From: Pleurodeles waltl
Lineage: Eukaryota > Chordata > Amphibia > Caudata > Salamandridae
Length of the DNA stretch: 64,000 nt
Assembly (NCBI RefSeq): GCF_031143425.1
Contig: NC_090440.1
Span: 1,265,157,123-1,265,221,122 of the forward strand
Reading direction: 5' to 3'
Each line of letters opens with the position of its first letter. The first letter of the stretch is position 1. Below the pieces are notes generated by a model. That model made no database searches and was not told the DNA's origin. It worked only from the letters and a program-made list of their open reading frames with translations. The translations under genes were made by a program, and so were the position numbers. Of the stretch, positions 24,149 through 36,300 are shown piece by piece.

Positions 24149-24531
24149 TACCCAGAATCCTTTCCAAACCTCAAAATTTGGCAAAAAATACACTTTTTCC
24201 TGTCATTTTGGTGACAGAAAGTTCTGGAATCTGAGAGGAGCCACAAATTTCCTTCCACCCAGCGTTTCCCCAAGTCTCCCGATAAAAATGGTACCTCACT
24301 TGTGTGGGTATGCCTAGCGCCTGCGACAGGATATGCCCCAAAACACAATGTGGACACATCACATTTTTTCACAGAAAACAGAGCTGTTTTTTGCAAAGTG
24401 CCTACCTGTAGATTTTGGCCTCTAGCTCAGCCGGCACCTAGGGAAACCTACCAAACCTGTGCATTTTTGAAAACTAGAGACCTAGGGGAATCCAAGATGG
24501 GGTGACTTGTGGGGCTCTGACCAGGTTCTGT

Positions 24532-27500
24532 TACCCAGAATCCTTTCCAAACCTCAAAATTTGGCAAAAAATACACTTTTTCCTGTCATTTTGGTGACAG
24601 AAAGTTCTGGAATCTGAGAGGAGCCACAAATTTCCTTCCACCCAGCGTTTCCCCAAGTCTCCCGATAAAAATGGTACCTCACTTGTGTGGGTATGCCTAG
24701 CGCCTGCGACAGGATATGCCCCAAAACACAATGTGGACACATCACATTTTTTCACAGAAAACAGAGCTGTTTTTTGCAAAGTGCCTACCTGTAGATTTTG
24801 GCCTCTAGCTCAGCCGGCACCTAGGGAAACCTACCAAACCTGTGCATTTTTGAAAACTAGAGACCTAGGGGAATCCAACATGGGGTGACTTGTGGGGCTC
24901 TGACCAGGTTCTGTTACCCAGAATCCTATGCAAACCTCAAAATTTGGCAAATTAAAACACTTTTTCCTGTCATTTCGGTGACAGAAAGTTCTGGAATCTG
25001 AGAGAAGGCACAAATTTCCTTCCACCCAGCATTCCCCCAAGTCTTCTGATAAAAATGGTACCTCACTTGTGTGGGTAGGCCTAGCGCCCACGACAGGATA
25101 TGCCCCAAAGCACAACGTGGACACATCCCATTTTTTTACAGAAAACAGAGCTGTTTTTTGCAAAGTGCCTACCTGTAGATTTTGGCCTCTAGCTTAGCCG
25201 GCACCTAGGGAAACCTACCAAACCTGTGCATTTTTTAAAACTAGAGACCTAGGGGAATCCAAGATGGGGTGACTTGTGGGGCTCTGACCAGGTTCTGTTA
25301 CCCAGAATCCTTTGCAAACCTCAAAATTTGGCTAAAAAAACACTTTTTCCTGTCATTTCGGTGACAGAAAGTTCTGGAATCTGAGAGGAGCCACAAATTT
25401 CCTTCCACCCAGCGTTCCCCCAAGTCTCCCGATAAAAATGGTACCTCACTTGTGTGGGTAGGCCTAGCGCCCGCGACAGGATATGCCCCAAAACACAACG
25501 TGAACACATCCCATTTTTTTCAGAAAATAGAGCTTTTTTTTGCAAAGTGCCTACCTGTAGATTTTGGCCTGTAGCTCAGCCGGCACCTAGGGAAACCTAC
25601 CAAACCTGTGCATTTTTTTAAACTAGAGACCCAGGGGAATCCAAGATGGGGTGACTTGTGGGGCTCTGACCAGGTTCTGTTACCCAGAATCCTTTCCAAA
25701 CCTCAAAATTTGGCAAAAAATACACTTTTTCATGTCATTTTGGTGACAGAAAGTTCTGAAATCTGAGAGGAGCCACAAATTTCCTTCCACCCAGCGTTTC
25801 CCCAAGTCTCCCGATAACAATGGTACCTCACTTGTGTGGGTATGCCTAGCGCCTGCGACAGGATATGCCCCAAAACACAATGTGGACACATCACATTTTT
25901 TCACAGAAAACAGAGCTGTTTTTTGCAAAGTGCCTCCCTGCAGATTTTGGCCTCTAGCTCAGCCGGCACCTAGGGAAACCTACCAAACCTGTGCATTTTT
26001 GAAAACTAGAGACCTAGGGGAATCCAACATGGGGTGACTTGTGGGGCTCTGACCAGGTTCTGTTACCCAGAATCCTTTGCAAACCTCAAAATTTGGCTAA
26101 AAAACACATTTTCCTCAAATTATGGTGACAGAAAGTTCTGGAATCTGAGAGGAGCCACAAATTTCCTTCCACCCAGTGTTCCCCCAAGTCTCCCGATAAA
26201 AATGATACCTCACTTGTGTGGGTAGGCCTAGCGCCCGCGACAGGAAATGCCCCAAAGCACAATGTGGACACATCCCATTTTTTCACAGAAAACAGAGCTG
26301 TTTTTTCCAAAGTGCCTACCTGTAGATTTTGGCCTCTAGCTCAGCCGGCACCTAGGGAAACCTACCAAACCTGTGCAGTTTTGAAAACTAGAGACCTAGG
26401 GGAATCGAAGATGGGGTGACTTGTGGGGCTCTGACCAGGTTCTGTTACCCAGAATCCTTTGCAAACCTCAAAATTTGGCTAAAAAAACACATTTTCCTCA
26501 CATTTCGGTGACAGAAAGTTCTGGAATCTGAGAGGAGCCACAAATTTCCTTCCACCCAGCGTTCCCCCAAGTCTCCCGATACAAATGGTACCTCACTTGT
26601 GTGGGTAGGCCTAGCGCCCGCGACAGGATATGCCCCAAAACACAACGTGGACACATCCCATTTTTTCACAGAAAATAGAGCTGTTTTTTGCAAAGTGCCT
26701 ACCTGTAGATTTTGGCCTCTAGCTCAGCCGGCACCTATGGAAACCTACCAAACCTGTGCATTTTTTTAAACTAGAGACCTCGGGGAATCCAAGATGGGGT
26801 GACTTGTGGGGCTCTGACCAGGTTCTGTTACCCAGAATCCTATGCAAACCTCAAAATTTGGCAAAAAAAAACACTTTTTCCTGTCATTTCGGTGACAGAA
26901 AGTTCTGGAATCTGAGTGGAGGCACAAATTTCCTTCCACCCAGCAATCCCCCATGTCTTCCGATAAAAATGGTACCTCACTTGTGTGGGTAGGCCTAGCG
27001 CCCGCGACAGAATATGCCCCAAAACACAACGTGGACACATCCCATTTTTTCACAGAAAACAGAGCTGTTTTTTGCAATGTGCCTACCTGTAGATTTTGGC
27101 CTCTAGCTCAGTCGGCACCAGGGCAAACCTACCAAACTTGTGCATTTATGAAAACTAGAGACCTAGGGGAATCCAAGATGGGGTGACTTGTGGGGCTCTG
27201 ACCAGGTTCTGTTACCCAGAATCCTTTCCAAACCTCAAAATTTGGCAAAAAATACACTTTTTCCTGTCATTTTGGTGACAGAAAGTTCTGGAATCTGAGA
27301 GGAGCCACAAATTTCCTTCCACCCAGCGTTTCCCCAAGTCTCCCGATAAAAATGGTACCTCACTTGTGTGGGTATGCCTAGCGCCTGCGACAGGATATGC
27401 CCCAAAACACAATGTGGACACATCACATTTTTTCACTCAGAGCTGTTTTTTGCAAAGTGCCTACCTGTAGATTTTGGCCTCTAGCTCAGCCGGCACCTAG

Positions 27501-27590
27501 GGAAACCTACCAAACCTGTGCATTTTTGAAAACTAGAGACCTAGGGGAATCCAACATGGGGTGACTTGTGGGGCTCTGACCAGGTTCTGT
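24532..27590 (+). repeat. 8-monomer HOR, copy 2
   Basis: Starts: 24532 B, 24915 C, 25299 D, 25681 B2, 26064 E, 26446 D2, 26829 A2, 27213 Bdel. The order matches copy 1, except that the eighth monomer is the 378-bp deleted B form. The block from 24149 to 27975 also recurs at 36015-39842 (offset 11,866-11,867 bp), so the 8-mer has been copied twice more in part. Confidence 0.88.
27213..27590 (+). repeat. Bdel monomer, 378 bp, internal 5-bp deletion
   Basis: A class B monomer in which TTCACAGAAAACAGAGC has become TTCACTCAGAGC, net loss of five bases. The same deletion is at 29509 (again CACTCAG), and at 39080 and 52478 (CACACAG). The CACACAG form needs only the deletion; CACTCAG adds one substitution. 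Four occurrences with two states make it a lineage marker. Each is followed by a C monomer carrying a B patch. Confidence 0.85.
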
Positions 27591-27975
27591 TACCCAGAAT
27601 CCTATGCAAACCTCAAAATTTGGCAAATTAAAACACTTTTTCCTGTCATTTCGGTGACAGAAAGTTCTGGAATCTGAGAGAAGGCACAAATTTCCTTCCA
27701 CCCAGCATTCCCCCAAGTCTTCTGATAAAAATGGTACCTCACTTGTGTGGGTATGCCTAGCGCCTGCGACAGGATATGCCCCAAAGCACAACGTGGACAC
27801 ATCCCATTTTTTTTACAGAAAACAGAGCTGTTTTTTGCAAAGTGCCTACCTGTAGATTTTGGCCTCTAGCTTAGCCGGCACCTAGGGAAACCTACCAAAC
27901 CTGTGCATTTTTTAAAACTAGAGACCTAGGGGAATCCAACATGGGGTGACTTGTGGGGCTCTGACCAGGTTCTGT
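27591..27975 (+). repeat. Class C monomer with a short class B patch
   Basis: Class C markers lie on both sides (GGCAAATTAAAAC, TCTTCTGATA on the left; AAAGCACAACGTGG, TTTACAG, AGCTTAGCC on the right). In the middle, T at 27754 and T at 27765 give the class B TATGCCTAGCGCCTGCG. The patch is at most a few tens of bases, as expected for gene conversion or a close double crossover. It is shared by six other C monomers to the right. Confidence 0.75.
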
Positions 27976-28358
27976 TACCCAGAATCCTTTCCAAACCTCA
28001 AAATTTGGCAAAAAATACACTTTTTCCTGTCATTTTGGTGACAGAAAGTTCTGAAATCTGAGAGGAGCCACAAATTTCCTTCCACCCAGCGTTTCCCCAA
28101 GTCTCCCGATAACAATGGTACCTCACTTGTGTGGGTATGCCTAGCGCCTGCGACAGGATATGCCCCAAAACACAATGTGGACACATCACATTTTTTCACA
28201 GAAAACAGAGCTGTTTTTTGCAAAGTGCCTCCCTGTAGATTTTGGCCTCTAGCTCAGCCGGCACCTAGGGAAACCTACCAAACCTGTGCATTTTTGAAAA
28301 CTAGAGACCTAGGGGAATCCAACATGGGGTGACTTGTGGGGCTCTGACCAGGTTCTGT

Positions 28359-28740
28359 TACCCAGAATCCTTTGCAAACCTCAAAATTTGGCTAAAAAAC
28401 ACATTTTCCTCAAATTATGGTGACAGAAAGTTCTGGAATCTGAGAGGAGCCACAAATTTCCTTCCACCCAGTGTTCCCCCAAGTCTCCCGATAAAAATGA
28501 TACCTCACTTGTGTGGGTAGGCCTAGCGCCCGCGACAGGAAATGCCCCAAAGCACAATGTGGACACATCCCATTTTTTCACAGAAAACAGAGCTGTTTTT
28601 TGCAAAGTGCCTACCTGTAGATTTTGGCCTCTAGCTCAGCCGGCACCTAGGGAAACCTACCAAACCTGTGCAGTTTTGAAAACTAGAGACCTAGGGGAAT
28701 CGAAGATGGGGTGACTTGTGGGGCTCTGACCAGGTTCTGT
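28359..28740 (+). repeat. Class E monomer, later form (exemplar)
   Basis: 382 bp, with TTTGCAAACC, GGCTAAAAAACACATTTTCC, CCTCAAATTATGG, CAGTGTTCCCCCAAG, GATAAAAATGATACC, GACAGGAAATGCCCC and GCAGTTTTGAAAAC with a GAATCGAAG end. Starts of this form: 20319, 23000, 26064, 28359, 32184, 34866, 37931, 41755, 45585, 47500, 48265, 49798, 51329, 55153, 58982, 60897, 61662, 63195. Those at 32184, 41755, 45585, 55153 and 58982 have ATGCCTCAAAGC. Those at 47500, 48265, 60897 and 61662 have TTGAAAGAAAAC and TAACCCAG or TAACACAG at the anchor. Confidence 0.82.
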
Positions 28741-31418
28741 TACCCAGAATCCTTTGCAAACCTCAAAATTTGGCTAAAAAAACACATTTTCCTCACATTT
28801 CGGTGACAGAAAGTTCTGGAATCTGAGAGGAGCCACAAATTTCCTTCCACCCAGCGTTCCCCCAAGTCTCCCGATACAAATGGTACCTCACTTGTGTGGG
28901 TAGGCCTAGCGCCCGCGACAGGATATGCCCCAAAACACAACGTGGACACATCCCATTTTTTCACAGAAAATAGAGCTGTTTTTTGCAAAGTGCCTACCTG
29001 TAGATTTTGGCCTCTAGCTCAGCCGGCACCTATGGAAACCTACCAAACCTGTGCATTTTTTTAAACTAGAGACCTCGGGGAATCCAAGATGGGGTGACTT
29101 GTGGGGCTCTGACCAGGTTCTGTTACCCAGAATCCTATGCAAACCTCAAAATTTGGCAAAAAAAAAACACTTTTTCCTGTCATTTCGGTGACAGAAAGTT
29201 CTGGAATCTGAGTGGAGGCACAAATTTCCTTCCACCCAGCAATCCCCCATGTCTTCCGATAAAAATGGTACCTCACTTGTGTGGGTAGGCCTAGCGCCCG
29301 CGACAGAATATGCCCCAAAACACAACGTGGACACATCCCATTTTTTCACAGAAAACAGAGCTGTTTTTTGCAATGTGCCTACCTGTAGATTTTGGCCTCT
29401 AGCTCAGTCGGCACCTAGGCAAACCTACCAAACTTGTGCATTTATGAAAACTAGAGACCTAGGGGAATCCAAGATGGGGTGACTTGTGGGGCTCTGACCA
29501 GGTTCTGTTACCCAGAATCCTTTCCAAACCTCAAAATTTGGCAAAAAATACACTTTTTCCTGTCATTTTGGTGACAGAAAGTTCTGGAATCTGAGAGGAG
29601 CCACAAATTTCCTTCCACCCAGCGTTTCCCCAAGTCTCCCGATAAAAATGGTACCTCACTTGTGTGGGTATGCCTAGCGCCTGCGACAGGATATGCCCCA
29701 AAACACAATGTGGACACATCACATTTTTTCACTCAGAGCTGTTTTTTGCAAAGTGCCTACCTGTAGATTTTGGCCTCTAGCTCAGCCGGCACCTAGGGAA
29801 ACCTACCAAACCTGTGCATTTTTGAAAACTAGAGACCTAGGGGAATCCAACATGGGGTGACTTGTGGGGCTCTGACCAGGTTCTGTTACCCAGAATCCTA
29901 CGCAAACCTCAAAATTTGGCAAATTAAAACACTTTTTCCTGTCATTTCGGTGACAGAAAGTTCTGGAATCTGAGAGAAGGCACAAATTTCCTTCCACCCA
30001 GCATTCCCCCAAGTCTTCTGATAAAAATGGTACCTCACTTGTGTGGGTATGCCTAGCGCCTGCGACAGGATATGCCCCAAAGCACAACGTGGACACATCC
30101 CATTTTTTTTACAGAAAACAGAGCTGTTTTTTGCAAAGTGCCTACCTGTAGATTTTGGCCTCTAGCTTAGCCGGCACCTAGGGAAACCTACCAAACCTGT
30201 GCATTTTTTAAAACTAGAGACCTAGGGGAATCCAAGATGGGGTGACTTGTGGGGCTCTGACCAGGTTCTGTTACCCAGAATCCTTTGCAAACCTCAAAAT
30301 TTGGCTAAAAAAACACTTTTTCCTGTCATTTCGGTGACAGAAAGTTCTGGAATCTGAGAGGAGCCACAAATTTCCTTCCACCCAGCGTTCCCCCAAGTCT
30401 CCCGATAAAAATGGTACCTCACTTGTGTGGGTAGGCCTAGCGCCCGCGACAGGATATGCCCCAAAACACAACGTGAACACATCCCATTTTTTTCAGAAAA
30501 TAGAGCTTTTTTTTGTAAAGTGCCTACCTGTAGATTTTGGCCTGTAGCTCAGCCGGCACCTAGGGCAACCTACCAAACCTGTGCATTTTTTTAAACTAGA
30601 GACCCAGGGGAATCCAAGATGGGGTGACTTGTGGGGCTCTGACCAGGTTCTGTTACCCAGAATCCTTTCCAAACCTCAAAATTTGGCAAAAAATACACTT
30701 TTTCCTGTCATTTTGGTGACAGAAAGTTCTGAAATCTGAGAGGAGCCACAAATTTCCTTCCACCCAGCGTTTCCCCAAGTCTCCCGATAACAATGGTACC
30801 TCACTTGTGTGGGTATGCCTAGCGCCTGCGACAGGATATGCCCCAAAACACAATGTGGACACATCACATTTTTTCACAGAAAACAGAGCTGTTTTTTGCA
30901 AAGTGCCTACATGTAGATTTTGGCCTCTAGCTCAGCCGGCACCTAGGGAAACCTACCAAACCTGTGCATTTTTGAAAACTAGAGACCTAGGGGAATCCAA
31001 CATGGGGTGACTTGTGGGGCTCTGACCAGGTTCTGTTACCCAGAATCCTTTGCAAACCTCAAAATTTGGCTAAAAAACACATTTTCCTCAAATTATGGTG
31101 ACAGAAAGTTCTGGAATCTGAGAGGAGCCACAAATTTCCTTCCACCCAGTGTTCCCCCAAGTCTCCCGATAAAAATGATACCTCACTTGTGTGGGTAGGC
31201 CTAGCGCCCGTGACAGGAGATGCCCAAAAGCACAACGTGGACACATCCCATTTTTTGACAGAAAACAGAGCTGTTTTTTGCAAAGTGCCTACCTGTAGAT
31301 TTTGGCCTCTAGCTCAGCCGGCACCTAGGGAAACCTACCAAACCTGTGCAGTTTTGAAAACTAGAGACCTAGGGGAATCGAAGATGGGGTGACTTGTGGG
31401 GCTCTGACCAGGTTCTGT

Positions 31419-31800
31419 TACCCAGAATTCTTTGCAAACCTCAAAATTTGGCTAAAAAACAAATTGTCCTCAAATTATGGTGACAGAAAGTTCTGGAATC
31501 TGGGAGGAGCCACAAATTTCCTTCCACCCAGTGTTCCCCCAAGTCTCCCGATAAAAATGATACCTCACTTGTGTGGGTAGGCCTAGCGCCCACGACAGGA
31601 AATGCCCCAAAGCACAACGTGGACACATCCCATTTTTTGACAGAAAACAGAGCTGTTTTTTGCAAAGTGCCTACCTGTAGATTTTGGCCTCTAGCTCAGC
31701 CGGCACCTAGGGAAACCTACCAAACCTGTGCATTTTGGAAAACTAGAGACCTAGGGGAATCCAAGATGGGTTGACTAGTGGGACTCTGACCAGATTCTGT
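31419..31800 (+). repeat. Class G monomer (exemplar)
   Basis: An E-like monomer with CAGAATTCTTTGC, AACAAATTGTCC and TGGGAGGAGCC. It ends GGGTTGACTAGTGGGAC and CCAGATTCTG where others have GGGGTGACTTGTGGGGC and CCAGGTTCTG. Starts: 31419, 40990, 44819, 54388 and 58217, always directly before class F. The altered end is also on the C monomer at 19552, which likewise precedes an F monomer. Confidence 0.82.
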
Positions 31801-32183
31801 TACCCAGAATCCTTTCCAAACCTCAAAATTTGGCAAAAAAAACACTTTTTCCTGTCATTTTGGTGACAGAAAGTTCTGGAATCTGAGAGGAGCCACAAAT
31901 TTCCTTCCACCCAGCGTTTCCCCAAGTCTCCCGATAAAAATGGTACCTCACTTGTGTGGGTATGCCTTGCGCCTGCGACAGGATATGCCCCAAAACACAA
32001 TGTGGACACATTACATTTTTTCACAGAAAACAGAGCTGTTTTTTGAAAAGTGCCTACCTGTAGATTTTGGCCTCTAGCTCAGCCGGCACGTAGGGAAACC
32101 TACCAAACCTGTGCATTTTTGAAAACTAGAGACCTAGGGGAATCCAACATGGGGTGACTTGTGGGGCTCTGACCAGGTTCTGT
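31801..32183 (+). repeat. Class F monomer (exemplar)
   Basis: A B-like monomer with GGCAAAAAAAACAC, TATGCCTTGCGCC, CACATTACATT, TTTTTTGAAAAGTGCC and CACGTAGGG. Starts: 19936, 31801, 41372 (CACATAGGG), 45201, 54770 and 58599. CCTAGG is lost at the CACGTAGGG site. The dyad is intact. Confidence 0.82.
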
Positions 32184-32565
32184 TACCCAGAATCCTTTGC
32201 AAACCTCAAAATTTGGCTAAAAAACACATTTTCCTCAAATTATGGTGACAGAAAGTTCTGGAATCTGAGAGGAGCCACAAATTTCCTTCCACCCAGTGTT
32301 CCCCCAAGTCTCCCGATAAAAATGATACCTCACTTGTGTGGGTAGGCCTAGCGCCCGCGACAGGAAATGCCTCAAAGCACAACGTGGACACATCACATTT
32401 TTTGACAGAAAACAGAGCTGTTTTTTGCAAAGTGCCTACCTGTAGATTTTGGCCTCTAGCTCAGCCGGCACCTAGGGAAACCTACCAAACCTGTGCAGTT
32501 TTGAAAACTAGAGACCTAGGGGAATCGAAGATGGGGTGACTTGTGGGGCTCTGACCAGGTTCTGT

Positions 32566-32948
32566 TACCCAGAATCCTTTGCAAACCTCAAAATTTGGCT
32601 AAAAAAACACATTTTCCTCACATTTCGGTGACAGAAAGTTCTGGAATCTGAGAGGAGCCACAAATTTCCTTCCACCCAGCATTACCCCAAGTCTGCCGAT
32701 AAAAATGATACCTCACTTGTGTGGGTAGGCCTAGCGCCCGCGACAGGATATGCCCCAAAACACAACGTGGGCACATCACATTTTTTGATAGAAAGCAGAG
32801 CTGATTTTTGTAAAGTGCCTACCTGTAGATTTTGGCCTCTAGCTCAACCGGCACCTAGGGAAACCTACCAAACCTGTGCATTTTCTTAAACTAGAGACAT
32901 AGGGGAATCCAAGATGGGGTGACTTGTGGGGCTCTGACCAGGTTCTGT
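32566..32948 (+). repeat. Class J monomer, divergent (exemplar)
   Basis: It has D2-like CCTCACATTTCGG without the dyad's left arm, CAGCATTACCCCAAGTCTGCC, GTGGGCACATCACATT, TTGATAGAAAGCAGAGCTGATTTTTG and CTCAACCGGC, which breaks the A-box-like motif. Starts: 32566, 42137, 45967, 55535 and 59364. The monomer at 63577 shares CGTTACCCC and TCTGCC but not the GATAGAAAGC stretch. Confidence 0.78.
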
Positions 32949-33332
32949 TACCCAGAATCCCTTGCAAACCTCAACATTTGAATAAAAAAACACATTTTAC
33001 TCACATTTCGGTGACAGAAAGTTCTGGAATCTGAGAGGAGGCACAAATTTCCTTCCACCCAGCGTTCCCCTAAGTCTCCCGATAAAAAATGATACCTCAC
33101 TTGCGTGGGTAGGCCTAGCGCCCGCGACAGGAAATGCCCCAAAGCACAACGTGGACACATCCCATTTTTTTACAGAAAACAGAGCTTTTTTTTGCAAAGT
33201 GCCTACCTGTAGATTTTGGCCTCTAGCTTAGCCGGCACCTAGGGAAACCTATCAAACCTGTGCATTTTTTAAAACTAGAGACCTAGGGGAATCCAAGATG
33301 GGGTGACTTGTGGGGCTCTGACCAGGTTCTGT
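32949..33332 (+). repeat. Class H monomer, divergent (exemplar)
   Basis: It begins TCCCTTGCAAACCTCAACA and has TTGAATAAAAAAACAC, TTTACTCACATTTCGG (no dyad), TTCCCCTAAGTC and GATAAAAAATGATACC with one A extra, then CTTGCGTGGG. Starts: 32949, 42520, 46350, 55918 and 59747. The monomers at 48647 and 62044 share the beginning but not the extra A. At 46350 the segment TTGAAAGAAAAC replaces TTTACAGAAAAC, as in nearby E monomers, so it looks locally converted. Confidence 0.78.
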
Positions 33333-36300
33333 TACCCAGAATCCTTTCCAAACCTCAAAATTTGGCAAAAAATACACTTTTTCCTGTCATTTTGGTGACA
33401 GAAAGTTCTGGAATCTGAGAGGAGCCACAAATTTCCTTCCACCCAGCGTTTCCCCAAGTCTCCCGATAACAATGGTACCTCACTTGTGTGGGTATGCCTA
33501 GCGCCTGCGACAGGATATGCCCCAAAACACAATGTGGACACATCACATTTTTTCACAGAAAACAGAGCTGTTTTTTGCAAAGTGCCTACCTGTAGATTTT
33601 GGCCTCTAGCTCAGCCGGCACCTAGGGAAACCTACCAAACCTGTGCATTTTTGAAAACTAGAGACCTAGGGGAATCCAACATGGGGTGACTTGTGGGGCT
33701 CTGACCAGGTTCTGTTACCCAGAATCCTATGCAAACCTCAAAATTTGGCAAATTAAAACACTTTTTCCTGTCATTTCGGTGACAGAAAGTTCTGGAATCT
33801 GAGAGAAGGCACAAATTTCCTTCCACCCAGCATTCCCCCAAGTCTTCTGATAAAAATGGTACCTCACTTGTGAGGGTATGCCTAGCGCCTGCGACAGGAT
33901 ATGACCCAAAGCACAACGTGGACACATCCCATTTTTTTTACAGAAAACAGAGCTGTTTTTTGCAAAGTGCCTACCTGTAGATTTTGGCCTCTAGCTTAGC
34001 CGGCACCTAGGGAAACCTACCAAACCTGTGCATTTTTTAAAACTAGAGACCTAGGGGAATCCAAGATGGGGTGACTTGTGGGGCTCTGACCAGGTTCTGT
34101 TACCCAGAATCCTTTGCAAACCTCAAAATTTGGCTAAAAAAACACTTTTTCCTGTCATTTCGGTGACAGAAAGTTCTGGAATCTGAGAGGAGCCACAAAT
34201 TTCCTTCCACCCAGCGTTCCCCCAAGTCTCCCGATAAAAATGGTACCTCACTTGTGTGGGTAGGCCTAGCGCCCGCGACAGGATATGCCCCAAAACACAA
34301 CGTGAACACATCCCATTTTTTTCAGAAAATAGAGCTTTTTTTTGCAAAGTGCCTACCTGTAGATTTTGGCCTGTAGCTCAGCCGGCACCTAGGGAAACCT
34401 ACCAAACCTGTGCATTTTTTTAAACTAGAGACCCAGGGGAATCCAAGATGGGGTGACTTGTGGGGCTCTGACCAGGTTCTGTTACCCAGAATCCTTTCCA
34501 AACCTCAAAATTTGGCAAAAAATACACTTTTTCCTGTCATTTTGGTGACACAAAGTTCTGAAATCTGAGAGGAGCCACAAATTTCCTTCCACCCAGCGTT
34601 TCCCCAAGTCTCCCGATAACAATGGTACCTCACTTGTGTGGGTATGCCTAGCGCCTGCGACAGGATATGCCCCAAAACACAATGTGGACACATCACATTT
34701 TTTCACAGAAAACAGAGCTGTTTTTTGCAAAGTGCCTACCTGTAGATTTTGGCCTCTAGCTCAGCCGGCACCTAGGGAAACCTACCAAACCTGTGCATTT
34801 TTGAAAACTAGAGACCTAGGGGAATCCAACATGGGGTGACTTGTGGGGCTCTGACCAGGTTCTGTTACCCAGAATCCTTTGCAAACCTCAAAATTTGGCT
34901 AAAAAACACATTTTCCTCAAATTATGGTGACAGAAAGTTCTGGAATCTGAGAGGAGCCACAAATTTCCTTCCACCCAGTGTTCCCCCAAGTCTCCCGATA
35001 AAAATGATACCTCACTTGTGTGGGTAGGCCTAGCGCCCGCGACAGGAAATGCCCCAAAGCACAATGTGGACACATCCCATTTTTTCACAGAAAACAGAGC
35101 TGTTTTTTGCAAAGTGCCTACCTGTAGATTTTGGCCTCTAGCTCAGCCGGCACCTAGGGAAACCTACCAAACCTGTGCAGTTTTGAAAACTAGAGACCTA
35201 GGGGAATCGAAGATGGGGTGACTTGTGGGGCTCTGACCAGGTTCTGTTACCCAGAATCCTTTGCAAACCTCAAAATTTGGCTAAAAAAACACATTTTCCT
35301 CACATTTCGGTGACAGAAAGTTCTGGAATCTGAGAGGAGCCACAAATTTCCTTCCACCCAGCGTTCCCCCAAGTCTCCCAATACAAATGGTACCTCACTT
35401 GTGTGGGTAGGCCTAGCGCCCGCGACAGGATATGCCCCAAAACACAACGTGGACACATCCCATTTTTTCACAGAAAATAGAGCTGTTTTTTGCAAAGTGC
35501 CTACCTGTAGATTTTGGCCTCTAGCTCAGCCGGCACCTATGGAAACCTACCAAACCTGTGCATTTTTTTAAACTAGAGACCTCGGGGAATCCAAGATGGG
35601 GTGACTTGTGGGGCTCTGACCAGGTTCTGTTACCCAGAATCCTATGCAAACCTCAAAATTTGGCAAAAAAAACCACTTTTTCCTGTCATTTCGGTGACAG
35701 AAAGTTCTGGAATCTGAGTGGAGGCACAAATTTCCTTCCACCCAGCAATCCCCCATGTCTTCCGATAAAAATGGTACCTCACTTGTGTGGGTAGGCCTAG
35801 CGCCCGCGACAGAATATGCCCCAAAACACAACGTGGACACATCCCATTTTTTCACAGAAAACAGAGCTGTTTTTTGCAATGTGCCTACCTGTAGATTTTG
35901 GCCTCTAGCTCAGTCGGCACCTAGGCAAACCTACCAAACTTGAGCATTTATGAAAACTAGAGACCTAGGGGAATCCAAGATGGGGTGACTTGTGGGGCTC
36001 TGACCAGGTTCTGTTACCCAGAATCCTTTCCAAACCTCAAAATTTGGCAAAAAATACACTTTTTCCTGTCATTTTGTTGACAGAAAGTTCTGGAATCTGA
36101 GAGGAGCCACAAATTTCCTTCCACCCAGCGTTTCCCCAAGTCTCCCGATAAAAATGGTACCTCACTTGTGTGGGTATGCCTAGCGCCTGCGACAGGATAT
36201 GCCCCAAAACACAATGTGGACACATCACATTTTTTCACAGAAAACAGAGCTGTTTTTTGCAAAGTGCCTACCTGTAGATTTTGGCCTCTAGCTCAGCCGG

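Larger units (their letters stand above)
21468..24531 (+). repeat. 8-monomer HOR, copy 1 (3,064 bp)
   Basis: Starts and classes: 21468 B, 21851 C (GCCCACGAC), 22235 D (AACGTGAAC), 22617 B2 (TTCTGAAATCTG, GATAACAATGG), 23000 E, 23382 D2, 23765 A2 (GACAGAATATG, GCAATGTGCC), 24149 B. Every monomer recurs 3,064 bp downstream with its markers. Small differences include CTAAAAATTTGG in the E monomer at 23000 against CTCAAAATTTGG at 26064. Confidence 0.9.
27213..29508 (+). repeat. 6-monomer derivative of the 8-mer (2,296 bp)
   Basis: Starts: 27213 Bdel, 27591 C with B patch, 27976 B2, 28359 E, 28741 D2, 29124 A2. Compared with the segment starting at 29509 (Bdel, C, D, B2, E), the D monomer between C and B2 is missing. 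The C monomer ends CCAACATGG, not the CCAAGATGG of most C monomers. Loss of a D monomer by in-register recombination is the simplest reading. Confidence 0.78.
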
